Shown here in pieces: positions 1 to 5,521 of a stretch of 5,521 nucleotides of DNA; the stretch's first letter is position 1; every line of letters begins with the position of its first letter. Under the pieces are notes generated by a model. It did no database searches, was not told where the DNA came from, and saw only the letters and a list, made by a program, of their open reading frames with translations. A program made the translations under genes and the position numbers. Origin of the DNA: Bacillota bacterium (GTDB lineage Bacteria; Bacillota; Clostridia; Lachnospirales; Cellulosilyticaceae); contig JAEZKI010000326.1 of the NCBI GenBank assembly GCA_023415525.1, positions 1 through 5,521 of the forward strand. Direction: 5' to 3'.

Positions 1-114
1 AGTCAATGGAATAAGATGGAAGTATGTAGTAAGGAGCGACACACAGTAGTAACTATGGACTTATAAGCTAGAAAAATAAAATGTAGCAAAACTGTCGTCG
101 GTAGGAACTTTAAA

Positions 115-169
115 ATGTCGCCTTACATTAAAGCAACGTGCAAAAAAACTTAAAACAGATATTCCTGCT
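115..169 (+). other. Probable displaced start and N-terminal segment of the DUF1232 gene
   Basis: An ATG at 115-117 has a good Shine-Dalgarno AGGA at 103-106, eight bases upstream. Read from this ATG, the frame stops at 151-153 after 12 codons. In the frame of the downstream DUF1232 gene, the stretch from about 119 codes for RLTLKQRAKKLKTDIPA, which resembles the usual N-terminus of this family. Removing one C of the CC at 121-122 would give a start MSLTLKQRAKKLK; removing T118 would give MRLTLKQRAKKLK. Either repair yields a 128-residue protein with a proper ribosome binding site. The base positions and frames are seen directly; that this is a frameshift mutation or a sequencing error is inference. 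Confidence 0.6.
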
Positions 170-502
170 GTGTTTCTGGCTTTAAAGCATAGTAGAACAC
201 CGTTTTTGGCAAAGATGATGGCAGGCATGACTGTTGCTTACGCCTTTTCACCTATTGACTTTATTCCGGATTTTATTCCTGTATTAGGGTATTTAGATGA
301 TGTGATCTTGTTGCCTATTTTGGTGGCAATAACTATTAAGCTTATTCCAAAAGAGATATTTGAGGAATGTCAGGTGGAGGCAGAGAAAATTTGGGTAGAT
401 GGACGGCCTAAAAAATGGTATTATGCAGTGCCTATTGTTGTGGTTTGGGTACTTGTGCTAGGACTGATAATTGGGTGTTTCCTAAACGAAAAGAACAGTT
501 AG
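170..502 (+). CDS. DUF1232 (YkvA-family) small membrane protein, N-terminus probably displaced by a frameshift
   Basis: This is a small membrane protein of unknown function. The family signature is at residues 27-44 of the 110-residue frame from GTG 170: the SPIDFIPDFIP motif followed by VLGYLDD. A hydrophobic segment follows at about residues 45-59, and a stronger C-terminal transmembrane helix at about 84-104, after the KKWYY motif. The charged N-terminal part and the amphipathic helix before the motif are also typical of DUF1232. The GTG at 170 is the only in-frame ATG or GTG start upstream of the conserved core and has no Shine-Dalgarno sequence, whereas the open frame continues upstream to base 80 with family-like residues. 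The natural start is therefore more likely ATG 115 in another frame (see the preceding entry). No terminator separates it from the acetyltransferase gene 103 bases downstream, so they may be co-transcribed. Family assignment is confident; function is unknown and the start is doubtful. Confidence 0.8.
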   Translation: MFLALKHSRTPFLAKMMAGMTVAYAFSPIDFIPDFIPVLGYLDDVILLPILVAITIKLIPKEIFEECQVEAEKIWVDGRPKKWYYAVPIVVVWVLVLGLIIGCFLNEKNS

Positions 503-526
503 TTTGAACGGAATGGTGAATAGGCC

Positions 527-556
527 TTAGCAATTGGAGATAGAGCTTGCTATAAC
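527..556 (+). promoter_or_regulatory. Candidate promoter for the GNAT gene
   Basis: An extended -10 element, TGC followed by TATAAC at 551-556, lies 18 bases after a -35-like TTAGCA at 527-532 (four of six matches to TTGACA). A transcript would begin near 563 and carry a purine-rich leader of about 43 bases. The match is moderate, and in DNA this AT-rich such matches also occur by chance. Confidence 0.3.
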
Positions 557-605
557 AAAAACTAAAGTGAAGAAAAAGTGAAGATAAGTGAAGGAGGAAG
601 AAGGA

Positions 606-1106
606 ATGATTGTTAGAGAGGGAGAAATAGAAGATGTAGAAGTTATTAGTCAGATTTATGCACATAGTTGGAAGGCTGCCTATGTAGGACTTATTCCACA
701 GACTTATTTAGATGATTTAAAAGAGGACTTTTGGGTAGAAAAGTTTAAGGAGTGGCTTATAAGTGGTGAGTTACACGTTAAATTGGTTTTAGAAGGAAGT
801 GAAGTAGTTGGGGCTGTAGGTTATGGAAAGACCCTGGAGGGAGAACGAAAAGGTTGGGGGGAACTCCGTTCTTTTTATCTCTTACCTACCTACTTTGGGA
901 AAGGCTATGGAAAGGTTTTAATGCAGGAAGTAAAAAAGGCATTGAAGGAAATGGGCTGCAAAGGCATTTACTTATGGGTTTTAGAGGGGAATGAAAGAGC
1001 CCGTCATTTTTATGAAAAGCAGGGCTTTGTTCAGACAGAAGAGAAATGGACAGGGAAGATTCTAGACCAAGAAATCGTGGATGTAGGCTATATTTTAGAA
1101 CTATAA
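606..1106 (+). CDS. GNAT-family N-acetyltransferase
   Basis: A 166-residue cytoplasmic acetyltransferase of the GCN5-related family, which transfers the acetyl group of acetyl-CoA to an amine. The substrate cannot be told from the sequence. The N-terminus (IREGEIEDVEVISQIYAHSW, residues 3-22) matches the usual first strand and helix of the fold. Acetyl-CoA-binding motif A is at about 87-106, with the pyrophosphate loop FGKGYG at 97-102; the first position, often Gln or Arg, is Phe here. Motif B is at 129-141 (NERARHFYEKQGF), with the typical Asn and Tyr. The ATG at 606 was chosen because AAGGAGG at 591-597 lies eight bases upstream; an in-frame GTG at 588 would place that site inside the coding region. 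The gene follows the DUF1232 gene and ends before two strong terminators. Close relatives are often annotated as ribosomal-protein or small-molecule acetyltransferases, but nothing here decides between them. Confidence 0.93.
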   Translation: MIVREGEIEDVEVISQIYAHSWKAAYVGLIPQTYLDDLKEDFWVEKFKEWLISGELHVKLVLEGSEVVGAVGYGKTLEGERKGWGELRSFYLLPTYFGKGYGKVLMQEVKKALKEMGCKGIYLWVLEGNERARHFYEKQGFVQTEEKWTGKILDQEIVDVGYILEL

Positions 1107-1127
1107 TACAAGAAAGTGGACTAGCAA

Positions 1128-1171
1128 GCTAAAAAAGTTCTACTTTTAAAACAAAGTAGAACCTTTTTAGC
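1128..1171 (+). terminator. Intrinsic terminator hairpin 1 after the GNAT gene
   Basis: A perfect 10-bp stem (GTTCTACTTT at 1137-1146 with AAAGTAGAAC at 1153-1162) closes a six-base loop. Beyond one A/C mismatch the stem extends eight more pairs out to G1128-C1171, using an A-tract on the left and a T-tract on the right. The flanking A and T runs would let it work in both directions. Confidence 0.85.
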
Positions 1172-1173
1172 CT

Positions 1174-1211
1174 ATAAAAAAAGACTATTGGGGAGAATAG
1201 TCTTTTTTTAT
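1174..1211 (+). terminator. Intrinsic terminator hairpin 2, tandem with the first
   Basis: GACTATT at 1183-1189 pairs with AATAGTC at 1196-1202 around a six-base loop (GGGGAG). The flanking A7 and T7 runs plus two further pairs extend the stem to 16 bp. The T7 run (1203-1209) is a textbook termination tract for the plus strand. The hairpin starts only two bases after the previous one ends. Confidence 0.88.
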
Positions 1212-1437
1212 GTTTGTTTATTGTAATGGGGAGAAAAGAAGAATAAGTTTTCTTCTTTATGAGATTATTATATATAAGTAAGATGTAGAAATTATGTTTA
1301 TTTTTCTTTTTCATAAACAGGCATTGCGACATCGAGAAGCTTCTTGTAAGATAGAAAAGAAAGTGATAGGAAGCAGTTTAGAGACGTAAGAAATACAAAT
1401 ACTAATAAGATAATAAGAGACAATGAAGGAGTTTATA
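1212..1437. other. AT-rich intergenic region upstream of tcdA
   Basis: These 226 bases hold no supported gene. They must contain the tcdA promoter, because two terminators precede them and the next gene follows. The best -10-like sequences are the TATATATAAG run at 1269-1278 and GATAAT at 1409-1414, but neither has a convincing -35 partner. A GC-richer patch at about 1319-1346 contains the perfect ten-base palindrome AGAAGCTTCT (1335-1344), whose role is unknown. No riboswitch or T-box pattern was recognised. Confidence 0.5.
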
Positions 1438-2205
1438 ATGTTACATGCATTTTCAAGAACAGAAATGTTAATTGGTACAGAGGCATTAGAAAAGCTAAAG
1501 AAAAGCACAGTAGCCGTGTTTGGTGTAGGAGGTGTAGGCTCTTATACCGTGGAAGCTTTAGCAAGGAGTGGAGTGGGTAAACTTGTTTTAGTGGATTATG
1601 ATGAAGTTTGCTTAACGAATATTAATCGGCAACTTCATGCCACTTATGAAACCATTGGCAAGTCAAAGGTAGAGCTTATGAAAGAACGCGTTAAGTCAAT
1701 TAATCCAGACTGTGAGGTGGTAGCCTTTAAAGCCTTCTATACACCAGAAACAGCAGAAGAACAGGTATTACCTGACTATGATTATGTCGTAGATGCCATT
1801 GATATGATATCCTCAAAGCTTCATTTAATAGAACGCTGTCAGATGCTGGATATCCCTATTATATGTGCTATGGGAGCTGCTAATAAAATGGATCCAACAG
1901 CCCTAAGGGTAACGGATATTTATAAGACCAGTATGTGCCCATTAGCTAAGGTGATGCGTAGTGAATTAAGAAAACGAGGGGTTAAAAAATTAAAGGTGGT
2001 TTATTCTACAGAACAGCCATTGAAGCCCTTAAGTCTTGAAGGGGGGTGTCCTGAGACTTGTCATTGTGAAAATAAAGATACGGCCAAGATTGAAAAGAGA
2101 CAAACCCCAGGTTCTATTTCTTTTGTACCATCTGTAGCAGGACTTATTTTAGCAGGAGAAGTCATCAAGGATTTGATTGGCTATGGAGAAGAAGAGGTGA
2201 GATAG
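1438..2205 (+). CDS. tcdA: tRNA threonylcarbamoyladenosine dehydratase TcdA (CsdL/YgdL type)
   Basis: A 255-residue E1-like (ThiF/MoeB/HesA) enzyme that uses ATP to dehydrate t6A at position 37 of ANN-decoding tRNAs into cyclic t6A. Visible features, in order: the N-terminal FSRTEMLIG motif (5-13), typical of TcdA rather than ThiF or MoeB; the nucleotide-binding loop GVGGVGS (29-35); VDYDEV (52-57), with the acidic residue at the end of strand 2; NINRQ (61-65), with the adenylation Arg; GKSK (74-77); the VVDAIDM segment with Asp119 and Asp122 (117-123); and the C-terminal PGSISFVPSVAGLILAGEVIKDL block (224-246). The ATG at 1438 was chosen because AAGGAG at 1426-1431 lies six bases upstream; the in-frame ATG at 1423 would overlap that site. 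A cysteine cluster (Cys204, Cys208, Cys210) lies before the C-terminal block. The gene stands alone, between terminators. Confidence 0.93.
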   Translation: MLHAFSRTEMLIGTEALEKLKKSTVAVFGVGGVGSYTVEALARSGVGKLVLVDYDEVCLTNINRQLHATYETIGKSKVELMKERVKSINPDCEVVAFKAFYTPETAEEQVLPDYDYVVDAIDMISSKLHLIERCQMLDIPIICAMGAANKMDPTALRVTDIYKTSMCPLAKVMRSELRKRGVKKLKVVYSTEQPLKPLSLEGGCPETCHCENKDTAKIEKRQTPGSISFVPSVAGLILAGEVIKDLIGYGEEEVR

Positions 2206-2234
2206 GGAAGAGGCTATTAGAGAATGAGAACATA

Positions 2235-2266
2235 TTAAAAGGCACCTAACATGAGGTGCCTTTTAA
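2235..2266. terminator. Bidirectional terminator between tcdA and the S1 gene
   Basis: A perfect 13-bp stem (2235-2247 with 2254-2266) around the six-base loop AACATG. The GC-rich core GGCACCT/AGGTGCC is flanked by AAAA and TTTT runs, so each strand reads as a hairpin with a U-tract. It lies 29 bases after the tcdA stop and one base beyond the stop codon of the converging S1 gene, so it can end both transcripts. Confidence 0.88.
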
Positions 2267-2267
2267 A

Positions 2268-2639
2268 CTATCGATTTAAACGTTTGTTAAGATCTGTTTG
2301 GCGGTCGTTTGAAAGTTTTAAGAAATCTTTCATAAGATTTTCAAAGCTTTCTTGTGGGCTTTCCTTTTTTTGTGGTTTTGAAGTCGGTCTATTTTCTCTA
2401 TTGGCTTCTTTAATAGAAAGAGATATTTTGCCTTTCTCGCTGTCAATAGATAAGATTTTTACTTTTACTTGGTCCCCCACTTTAATAGCATCATTAATAT
2501 TACTTAAATAACCTTGTGTAATGTGTGAGATATGAACAAGGCCTTGAGTTGTTCCATCCAGTGAAATAAATGCGCCGAATGGTTTGATGCCTGTTACAGT
2601 CCCTTCAATGATTTGACCTACTTGAAATTTTTCCGACAT
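2268..2639 (-). CDS. Small S1-domain RNA-binding protein (YugI / general stress protein 13-like)
   Basis: A 123-residue protein made of one S1 (OB-fold) RNA-binding domain at about residues 5-77, followed by a polar tail. The S1 signature is clear: VGQIIEGTVTGIKPFGAFISL (7-27), with the aromatic RNA-contact residues Phe21 and Phe24, then GLVHISHI (33-40), VGDQVKVKIL (54-63) and GKISLSIKE (70-78). The tail is rich in Lys, Pro and Gln (about 80-97) and ends in a charged predicted helix (98-123), a layout common in clostridial members. Relatives (YugI in Bacillus, CvfD in pneumococcus) are linked to stress, ribosome association or post-transcriptional control. The role here is inferred from family only. 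The start was set at the ATG at 2637-2639, because AGGAG (plus-strand CTCCT, 2647-2651) lies seven bases upstream. An upstream in-frame extension to 2792 reads through the promoter region and looks non-coding. Confidence 0.9.
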   Translation of the reverse strand: MSEKFQVGQIIEGTVTGIKPFGAFISLDGTTQGLVHISHITQGYLSNINDAIKVGDQVKVKILSIDSEKGKISLSIKEANRENRPTSKPQKKESPQESFENLMKDFLKLSNDRQTDLNKRLNR

Positions 2640-2672
2640 GACAACACTCCTATTAGAATAGATAACGCTTAT

Positions 2673-2702
2673 AGTATACCACAATTTTTTACAGCATGTA
2701 TA
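2673..2702 (-). promoter_or_regulatory. Candidate promoter of the S1 gene
   Basis: Read on the minus strand, TATACT (2678-2673) is preceded by TGG, giving an extended -10. A -35-like TATACA (2702-2697, four of six matches) lies 18 bases further upstream. Transcription would begin near 2666, about 27 bases before the start codon, leaving room for the AGGAG site. Confidence 0.6.
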
Positions 2703-2722
2703 GTGATTTAAAAAATAATTCG

Positions 2723-2752
2723 TTAATAATAGGCATAAAAATATGATATAAT
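2723..2752 (+). promoter_or_regulatory. Candidate promoter of recJ(-apt)
   Basis: A consensus TATAAT at 2747-2752 is preceded by TGA, giving an extended -10. A -35-like TTAATA lies at 2723-2728 (four of six matches) with an 18-base spacer. Transcription would start near 2760, about 30 bases before the recJ ATG at 2791. This also argues against translation from the ATG at 2761, which would sit at the very 5' end of the transcript. Confidence 0.65.
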
Positions 2753-2790
2753 AAAGAGTAATGCATAGTAGAATAGAGGAGGTGGAAAGC

Positions 2791-5142
2791 ATGCTACCCA
2801 GTCAGTATAAATGGCAATATAAAGAGCCTCAAAAAGAAGGCTCCTTAATAGAAGAGATTTTGTATGGAAGAGGTCTATTGGATAAGGAGGATGTTGACCA
2901 CTTTTTGATTCCTAAGAAAGAGGATCTTCATTCGCCTTATCTTTTAAAGGATATGGATAAAGCTGTAGAGCGTTTACTCCGGGCACATAAGGAAGAGGAA
3001 CAAGTGGTTATATATGGTGATTATGATGTGGATGGCATTACAAGCACATCGATTCTTTACTTGTTTTTAAAGAAACTAGGTTATAAAGTATCTTATTATA
3101 TTCCCAATAGACAAACAGAAGGGTATGGCTTAAATGAGGGAGCCCTAGCTCAAATAAGGGAATATGCTAAGCTAGTGGTAACCGTGGATACAGGAATCGC
3201 CGCCAATAAAGAAGCAGACTTTGCAAAAAGCATTGGGATGGATTTAATTATTACAGACCATCATGAGTGCCAAGAAGTTTTGCCAAATGCCTATTGTATT
3301 ATCAACCCTAAGAGAAAGGATAGTGACTATCCCTTTGATGCCTTAGCAGGGGTAGGTGTAACCTTTAAGTTAATGCAAGCACTTGCTAGTCAAATGAGGA
3401 AGGAAGAACTTATTTGGGAATATGTGGATATTGTAGCTTTAGGCACAGTTGCTGATGTAGTCCCTTTAATAGGAGAAAACCGCATCATTACTTCTTTAGG
3501 GTTTCAAAAGATGCAGCAAAATCCCAATCTTGGTTTAGGGCAGCTTTTAGCCCTTGTAGGTGATGGAAATAAAGAAGAAAAGATGACTTCTAATAAGGTA
3601 GCCTATCAGATTGGACCACGTATTAATGCTGCAGGACGACTAAGTGATGCTAAAATAGGTGTAGAGCTTTTAACGACTACTAACCTTGAAAGGGCAAAGG
3701 AATTAGCAAGAGCTTTAGATGATGAAAATCGTAAGCGACAAGAAATGGAAGCAGAGATTTTATTACAGGCTGAAGCCTATATTTCTAGAGAAGTTGATAG
3801 GGAAAAGGAAAAAATAATTGTTGTAGTAGGTAAAGAATGGCATCATGGTGTCATTGGTATTGTGGCCTCCAAGATTATGACCAAGTATTATCGACCAACT
3901 ATTGTATTAACAGAAGAAGAGGGAATCCTTTCAGGTTCAGCACGTAGTGTAGAAGGATTTAATATTTTTGAAGCCATAAGTAGTGCCAAGCAGGAGCTTT
4001 TACGCTTTGGTGGTCATGAAATGGCAGCAGGACTTTCTTTAGAAGTAGACAAATTAAAGGCTTTTAAAGAAAAGTTAGAGACTTATAGTTTAGAACATCT
4101 TGACGAGGAAATGCTTGTGCCTACTTTGGAGATTGACTTAAGGTTACAAGAAAAGGATATAACCCTTCATTTTTGTGAGCAGATAGAGAATTTGGAACCC
4201 TTTGGTGCAGCTAATCCTACCCCTTTATTTTGTATTGAAGGGAAGGTGAATTATGCCCAGAAGATTGGTCAAGAAGAAAAGCATCTCCGACTAACTCTTT
4301 TAGTGGGGGAACAGTTATTTACAGGAATTGGCTTTGACAAAGGGTACCTTGCAGATTATCTTAGTGAAGGGGAAAAGGTGCTGGTGGCTTGTGAAGTGCT
4401 TAAAAATGTATGGAATAATCGCACCACTCTACAACTACGCATAAAAGATATTCAGTCTCCTGAAGAAGAGGTTTTAAAAAGTCAATATTATCTTTCTTTA
4501 GCCCATTATTTAAATAAGCCACAGGCGTTGGAAAAAGACACTATAGCCCTTCGTGGTATGGATGAGCCTATAGGAAATCAAGAACTCATTCATGTGTACA
4601 CGGAAGAGGCCTTGCTAAGAATCTATGATAAACTAAAAAATAAAGCAAAAGCTGTTAACTTCAATTTTAAAATATGTTATAATGAGGTTTGTTTAAAAAA
4701 TGTAAATACTCTTATCTGTGTCAACCCACTGGCAAAAACCAATGCTGGCGTGGATTATGAGTGGGATTTTAAATCTCAAGATGAAGACTATACAGTTTAT
4801 AATACGCATTTAGCTTTTCATAAAAATCAATTGATTAAAATGATTCCTAGTCGTGAAGATTGCCTAGCGGTTTATCATCTACTTAAAAATAATGGTTCAG
4901 ATGCCATCTTTATACATAAGTTGGTGAAGAGTCTTCAAGCAAGTAACATGACTGAATATAAGTTATTTCATATATTAGAAGTTTTTAAAGAACTTGGTTT
5001 ATTAAATTATGAAATAAGGGATGAAAGAGTAGAGTACAAGATTATTTCTACAGCAAAAACTAATTTAGAACATTCTACTCTCTACCAATCAGTACGCAAA
5101 TTTTCAACAAGTATTTTACAACTTAAAGAAACTCATTTCTAA
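2791..5142 (+). CDS. recJ: Single-stranded-DNA-specific 5'-3' exonuclease RecJ
   Basis: A 783-residue DHH-family nuclease that degrades single-stranded DNA 5' to 3' in recombinational and mismatch repair, using Mn or Mg ions. The DHH domain shows IYGDYDVDGITS (74-85; Asp77, Asp79 and Asp81), TVDTG (131-135, Asp133), ITDHHE (154-159, the name-giving Asp156-His157-His158), AGVGVTFKL (186-194) and ALGTVADVVP (216-225, Asp222). QIGPRINAAGRL (273-284) follows. The DHHA1 domain holds HHGVIGIVASK (351-361), SGSARS (381-386) and GGHEMAAGL (407-415). An OB-fold region spans about 445-555, with LEPFGAANPTPLF at 468-480. A Firmicutes-type C-terminal extension covers about 560-783, close to the roughly 786 residues of Bacillus RecJ. 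All expected metal-binding residues are present, so the enzyme looks intact. ATG 2791 was chosen for the AGGAGG at 2777-2782, eight bases upstream; the in-frame ATG 2761 would lie at the predicted transcript start. It forms an operon with apt. Confidence 0.97.
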   Translation: MLPSQYKWQYKEPQKEGSLIEEILYGRGLLDKEDVDHFLIPKKEDLHSPYLLKDMDKAVERLLRAHKEEEQVVIYGDYDVDGITSTSILYLFLKKLGYKVSYYIPNRQTEGYGLNEGALAQIREYAKLVVTVDTGIAANKEADFAKSIGMDLIITDHHECQEVLPNAYCIINPKRKDSDYPFDALAGVGVTFKLMQALASQMRKEELIWEYVDIVALGTVADVVPLIGENRIITSLGFQKMQQNPNLGLGQLLALVGDGNKEEKMTSNKVAYQIGPRINAAGRLSDAKIGVELLTTTNLERAKELARALDDENRKRQEMEAEILLQAEAYISREVDREKEKIIVVVGKEWHHGVIGIVASKIMTKYYRPTIVLTEEEGILSGSARSVEGFNIFEAISSAKQELLRFGGHEMAAGLSLEVDKLKAFKEKLETYSLEHLDEEMLVPTLEIDLRLQEKDITLHFCEQIENLEPFGAANPTPLFCIEGKVNYAQKIGQEEKHLRLTLLVGEQLFTGIGFDKGYLADYLSEGEKVLVACEVLKNVWNNRTTLQLRIKDIQSPEEEVLKSQYYLSLAHYLNKPQALEKDTIALRGMDEPIGNQELIHVYTEEALLRIYDKLKNKAKAVNFNFKICYNEVCLKNVNTLICVNPLAKTNAGVDYEWDFKSQDEDYTVYNTHLAFHKNQLIKMIPSREDCLAVYHLLKNNGSDAIFIHKLVKSLQASNMTEYKLFHILEVFKELGLLNYEIRDERVEYKIISTAKTNLEHSTLYQSVRKFSTSILQLKETHF
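4655..4683 (+). promoter_or_regulatory. Candidate internal promoter within recJ, upstream of apt
   Basis: A perfect TATAAT at 4678-4683 carries the extended TG element (TGT before it). It is spaced 17 bases from TTAACT at 4655-4660, a -35 with four of six matches. It lies about 470 bases before apt. It could supply extra transcription of apt and what follows; in an AT-rich gene it could also be chance. Confidence 0.3.
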
Positions 5143-5154
5143 GGAGGAATTGTG

Positions 5155-5521
5155 ATGAATTTGTATTCTCTCATTCGTGATGTAAAAGATTTTCCAACAG
5201 AAGGTATTCTATTTAAGGATATTACCCCACTTCTTCAAGATAGAGAGGGCCTTAAGGCTTCTATCGATCAAATTGCAGAAAAGCTAGAAGGTGTGGATTT
5301 TGACCTTGTAGTGGGACCTGAATCAAGAGGCTTCATCTTTGGTGTGCCTACAGCTTACAAAATGGATAAAGGTTTTGTTCCTGTTCGTAAACCAGGTAAA
5401 TTACCTTATGATCATATCTCCGAAACCTATGCTTTAGAATATGGGACATCTACCATTGAAATTCATACAGATGCCATTAAGCCAGGCCAAAAGGTGGTTA
5501 TAGTGGATGATCTTTTAGCAA
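5155..5521 (+). CDS. apt: Adenine phosphoribosyltransferase, 3' end beyond the window
   Basis: Partial gene; the first 122 residues are present of about 172 usual for the family. The enzyme joins adenine to PRPP to make AMP and pyrophosphate, salvaging free adenine in the cytoplasm. Recognisable blocks are the N-terminal LIRDVKDFPTEGILFKDITP (6-25), VVGPESRGFIFG (52-63), the flexible-loop region PVRKPGKLPYD (76-86) with YALEYG (92-97), and the start of the PRPP-binding loop VVIVDDLLA (114-122), where the window ends. The start ATG 5155 follows AAGGAGG (5141-5147) by seven bases. That site overlaps the recJ stop codon, which suggests tight coupling. A GTG immediately before (5152) is in frame but only four bases from the site. 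Only 12 bases separate it from recJ, so it is in the same operon; relA often follows in this order in Firmicutes. Confidence 0.97.
   Translation, partial: MNLYSLIRDVKDFPTEGILFKDITPLLQDREGLKASIDQIAEKLEGVDFDLVVGPESRGFIFGVPTAYKMDKGFVPVRKPGKLPYDHISETYALEYGTSTIEIHTDAIKPGQKVVIVDDLLA

Noticed and set aside
1..66. Frame open from the left edge to a TAA at 64-66, possibly the tail of an upstream gene.
   Set aside because: Only 21 residues, no recognisable family ending, and open runs of this length are common by chance.
54..82. TAAAAT at 77-82 as a -10 for the DUF1232 gene.
   Set aside because: No acceptable -35 at 16-18 bases; the best partner (TGGACT at 56) gives a 15-base spacer.
432..665. Minus-strand open frame of 77 codons across the DUF1232-GNAT junction.
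   Set aside because: Antisense shadow of two genes, with Ser/Phe/Leu-rich composition typical of complementing purine-rich DNA.
1129..1508. Two overlapping minus-strand open frames of 65-67 codons between the GNAT gene and tcdA.
   Set aside because: Low-complexity composition, overlap with terminators or the start of tcdA, no convincing ribosome binding sites, and no family resemblance.
2251..2511. Plus-strand open frame of 86 codons opposite the S1 gene.
   Set aside because: It starts within the terminator hairpin and is antisense to a well-supported gene.
2640..2792. N-terminal extension of the S1 protein up to 2792.
   Set aside because: The extension crosses both promoters, is hydrophobic and unlike the family; the ATG at 2639 has an ideal ribosome binding site.
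1..5521. tRNA or rRNA genes, CRISPR arrays, insertion sequences, toxin-antitoxin pairs or a novel defence system.
   Set aside because: No cloverleaf-like sequence, repeat-spacer array, transposase motif or unexplained gene cluster was seen. All sizeable genes belong to known families, although the function of DUF1232 is unknown.

Overview
The window looks like ordinary chromosomal housekeeping DNA from a low-GC, Gram-positive Clostridia-type bacterium, most likely Lachnospirales or a relative. The reasons are AT-rich codon use, strong AGGAGG-type ribosome binding sites, a Firmicutes-length RecJ (783 residues, Bacillus type with an extra C-terminal domain) and the recJ-apt gene order, which in many Firmicutes continues into relA. 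The species cannot be named from the sequence alone.

Layout. Bases 1-169 hold no complete gene, but 115-169 looks like the displaced N-terminal part of the next gene. Bases 170-502 encode a small DUF1232/YkvA-family membrane protein whose natural start seems to have been lost through a one-base frameshift. Bases 606-1106 encode a GNAT N-acetyltransferase, followed by two tandem hairpin terminators (1128-1211). A 226-base AT-rich leader (1212-1437) precedes tcdA (1438-2205), which encodes the dehydratase that makes cyclic t6A in tRNA. A symmetrical terminator (2235-2266) separates tcdA from a convergent minus-strand gene for a small S1-domain RNA-binding protein (2268-2639). A compact divergent promoter region (2640-2790) serves the S1 gene leftward and recJ rightward. 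recJ (2791-5142) is followed 12 bases later by apt, which runs off the right edge inside its PRPP-binding loop.

How the genes relate. The contents are mostly independent housekeeping functions: tRNA modification (tcdA), RNA binding and stress or translation (S1 protein), DNA repair (recJ) and purine salvage (apt). Only recJ-apt is a clear operon. Four predicted starts were moved downstream of the longest open frame because a strong Shine-Dalgarno sequence lies inside the longer version (GNAT, tcdA, recJ) or just before the inner ATG (S1 protein).

I found no mobile element, CRISPR array, RNA gene, toxin-antitoxin pair or defence system, and no evidence of a previously undescribed system. The points most worth a second look are the probable frameshift at about 118-133, a promoter-like sequence inside recJ that could feed apt, and an unexplained GC-richer patch with a palindrome at 1319-1346.
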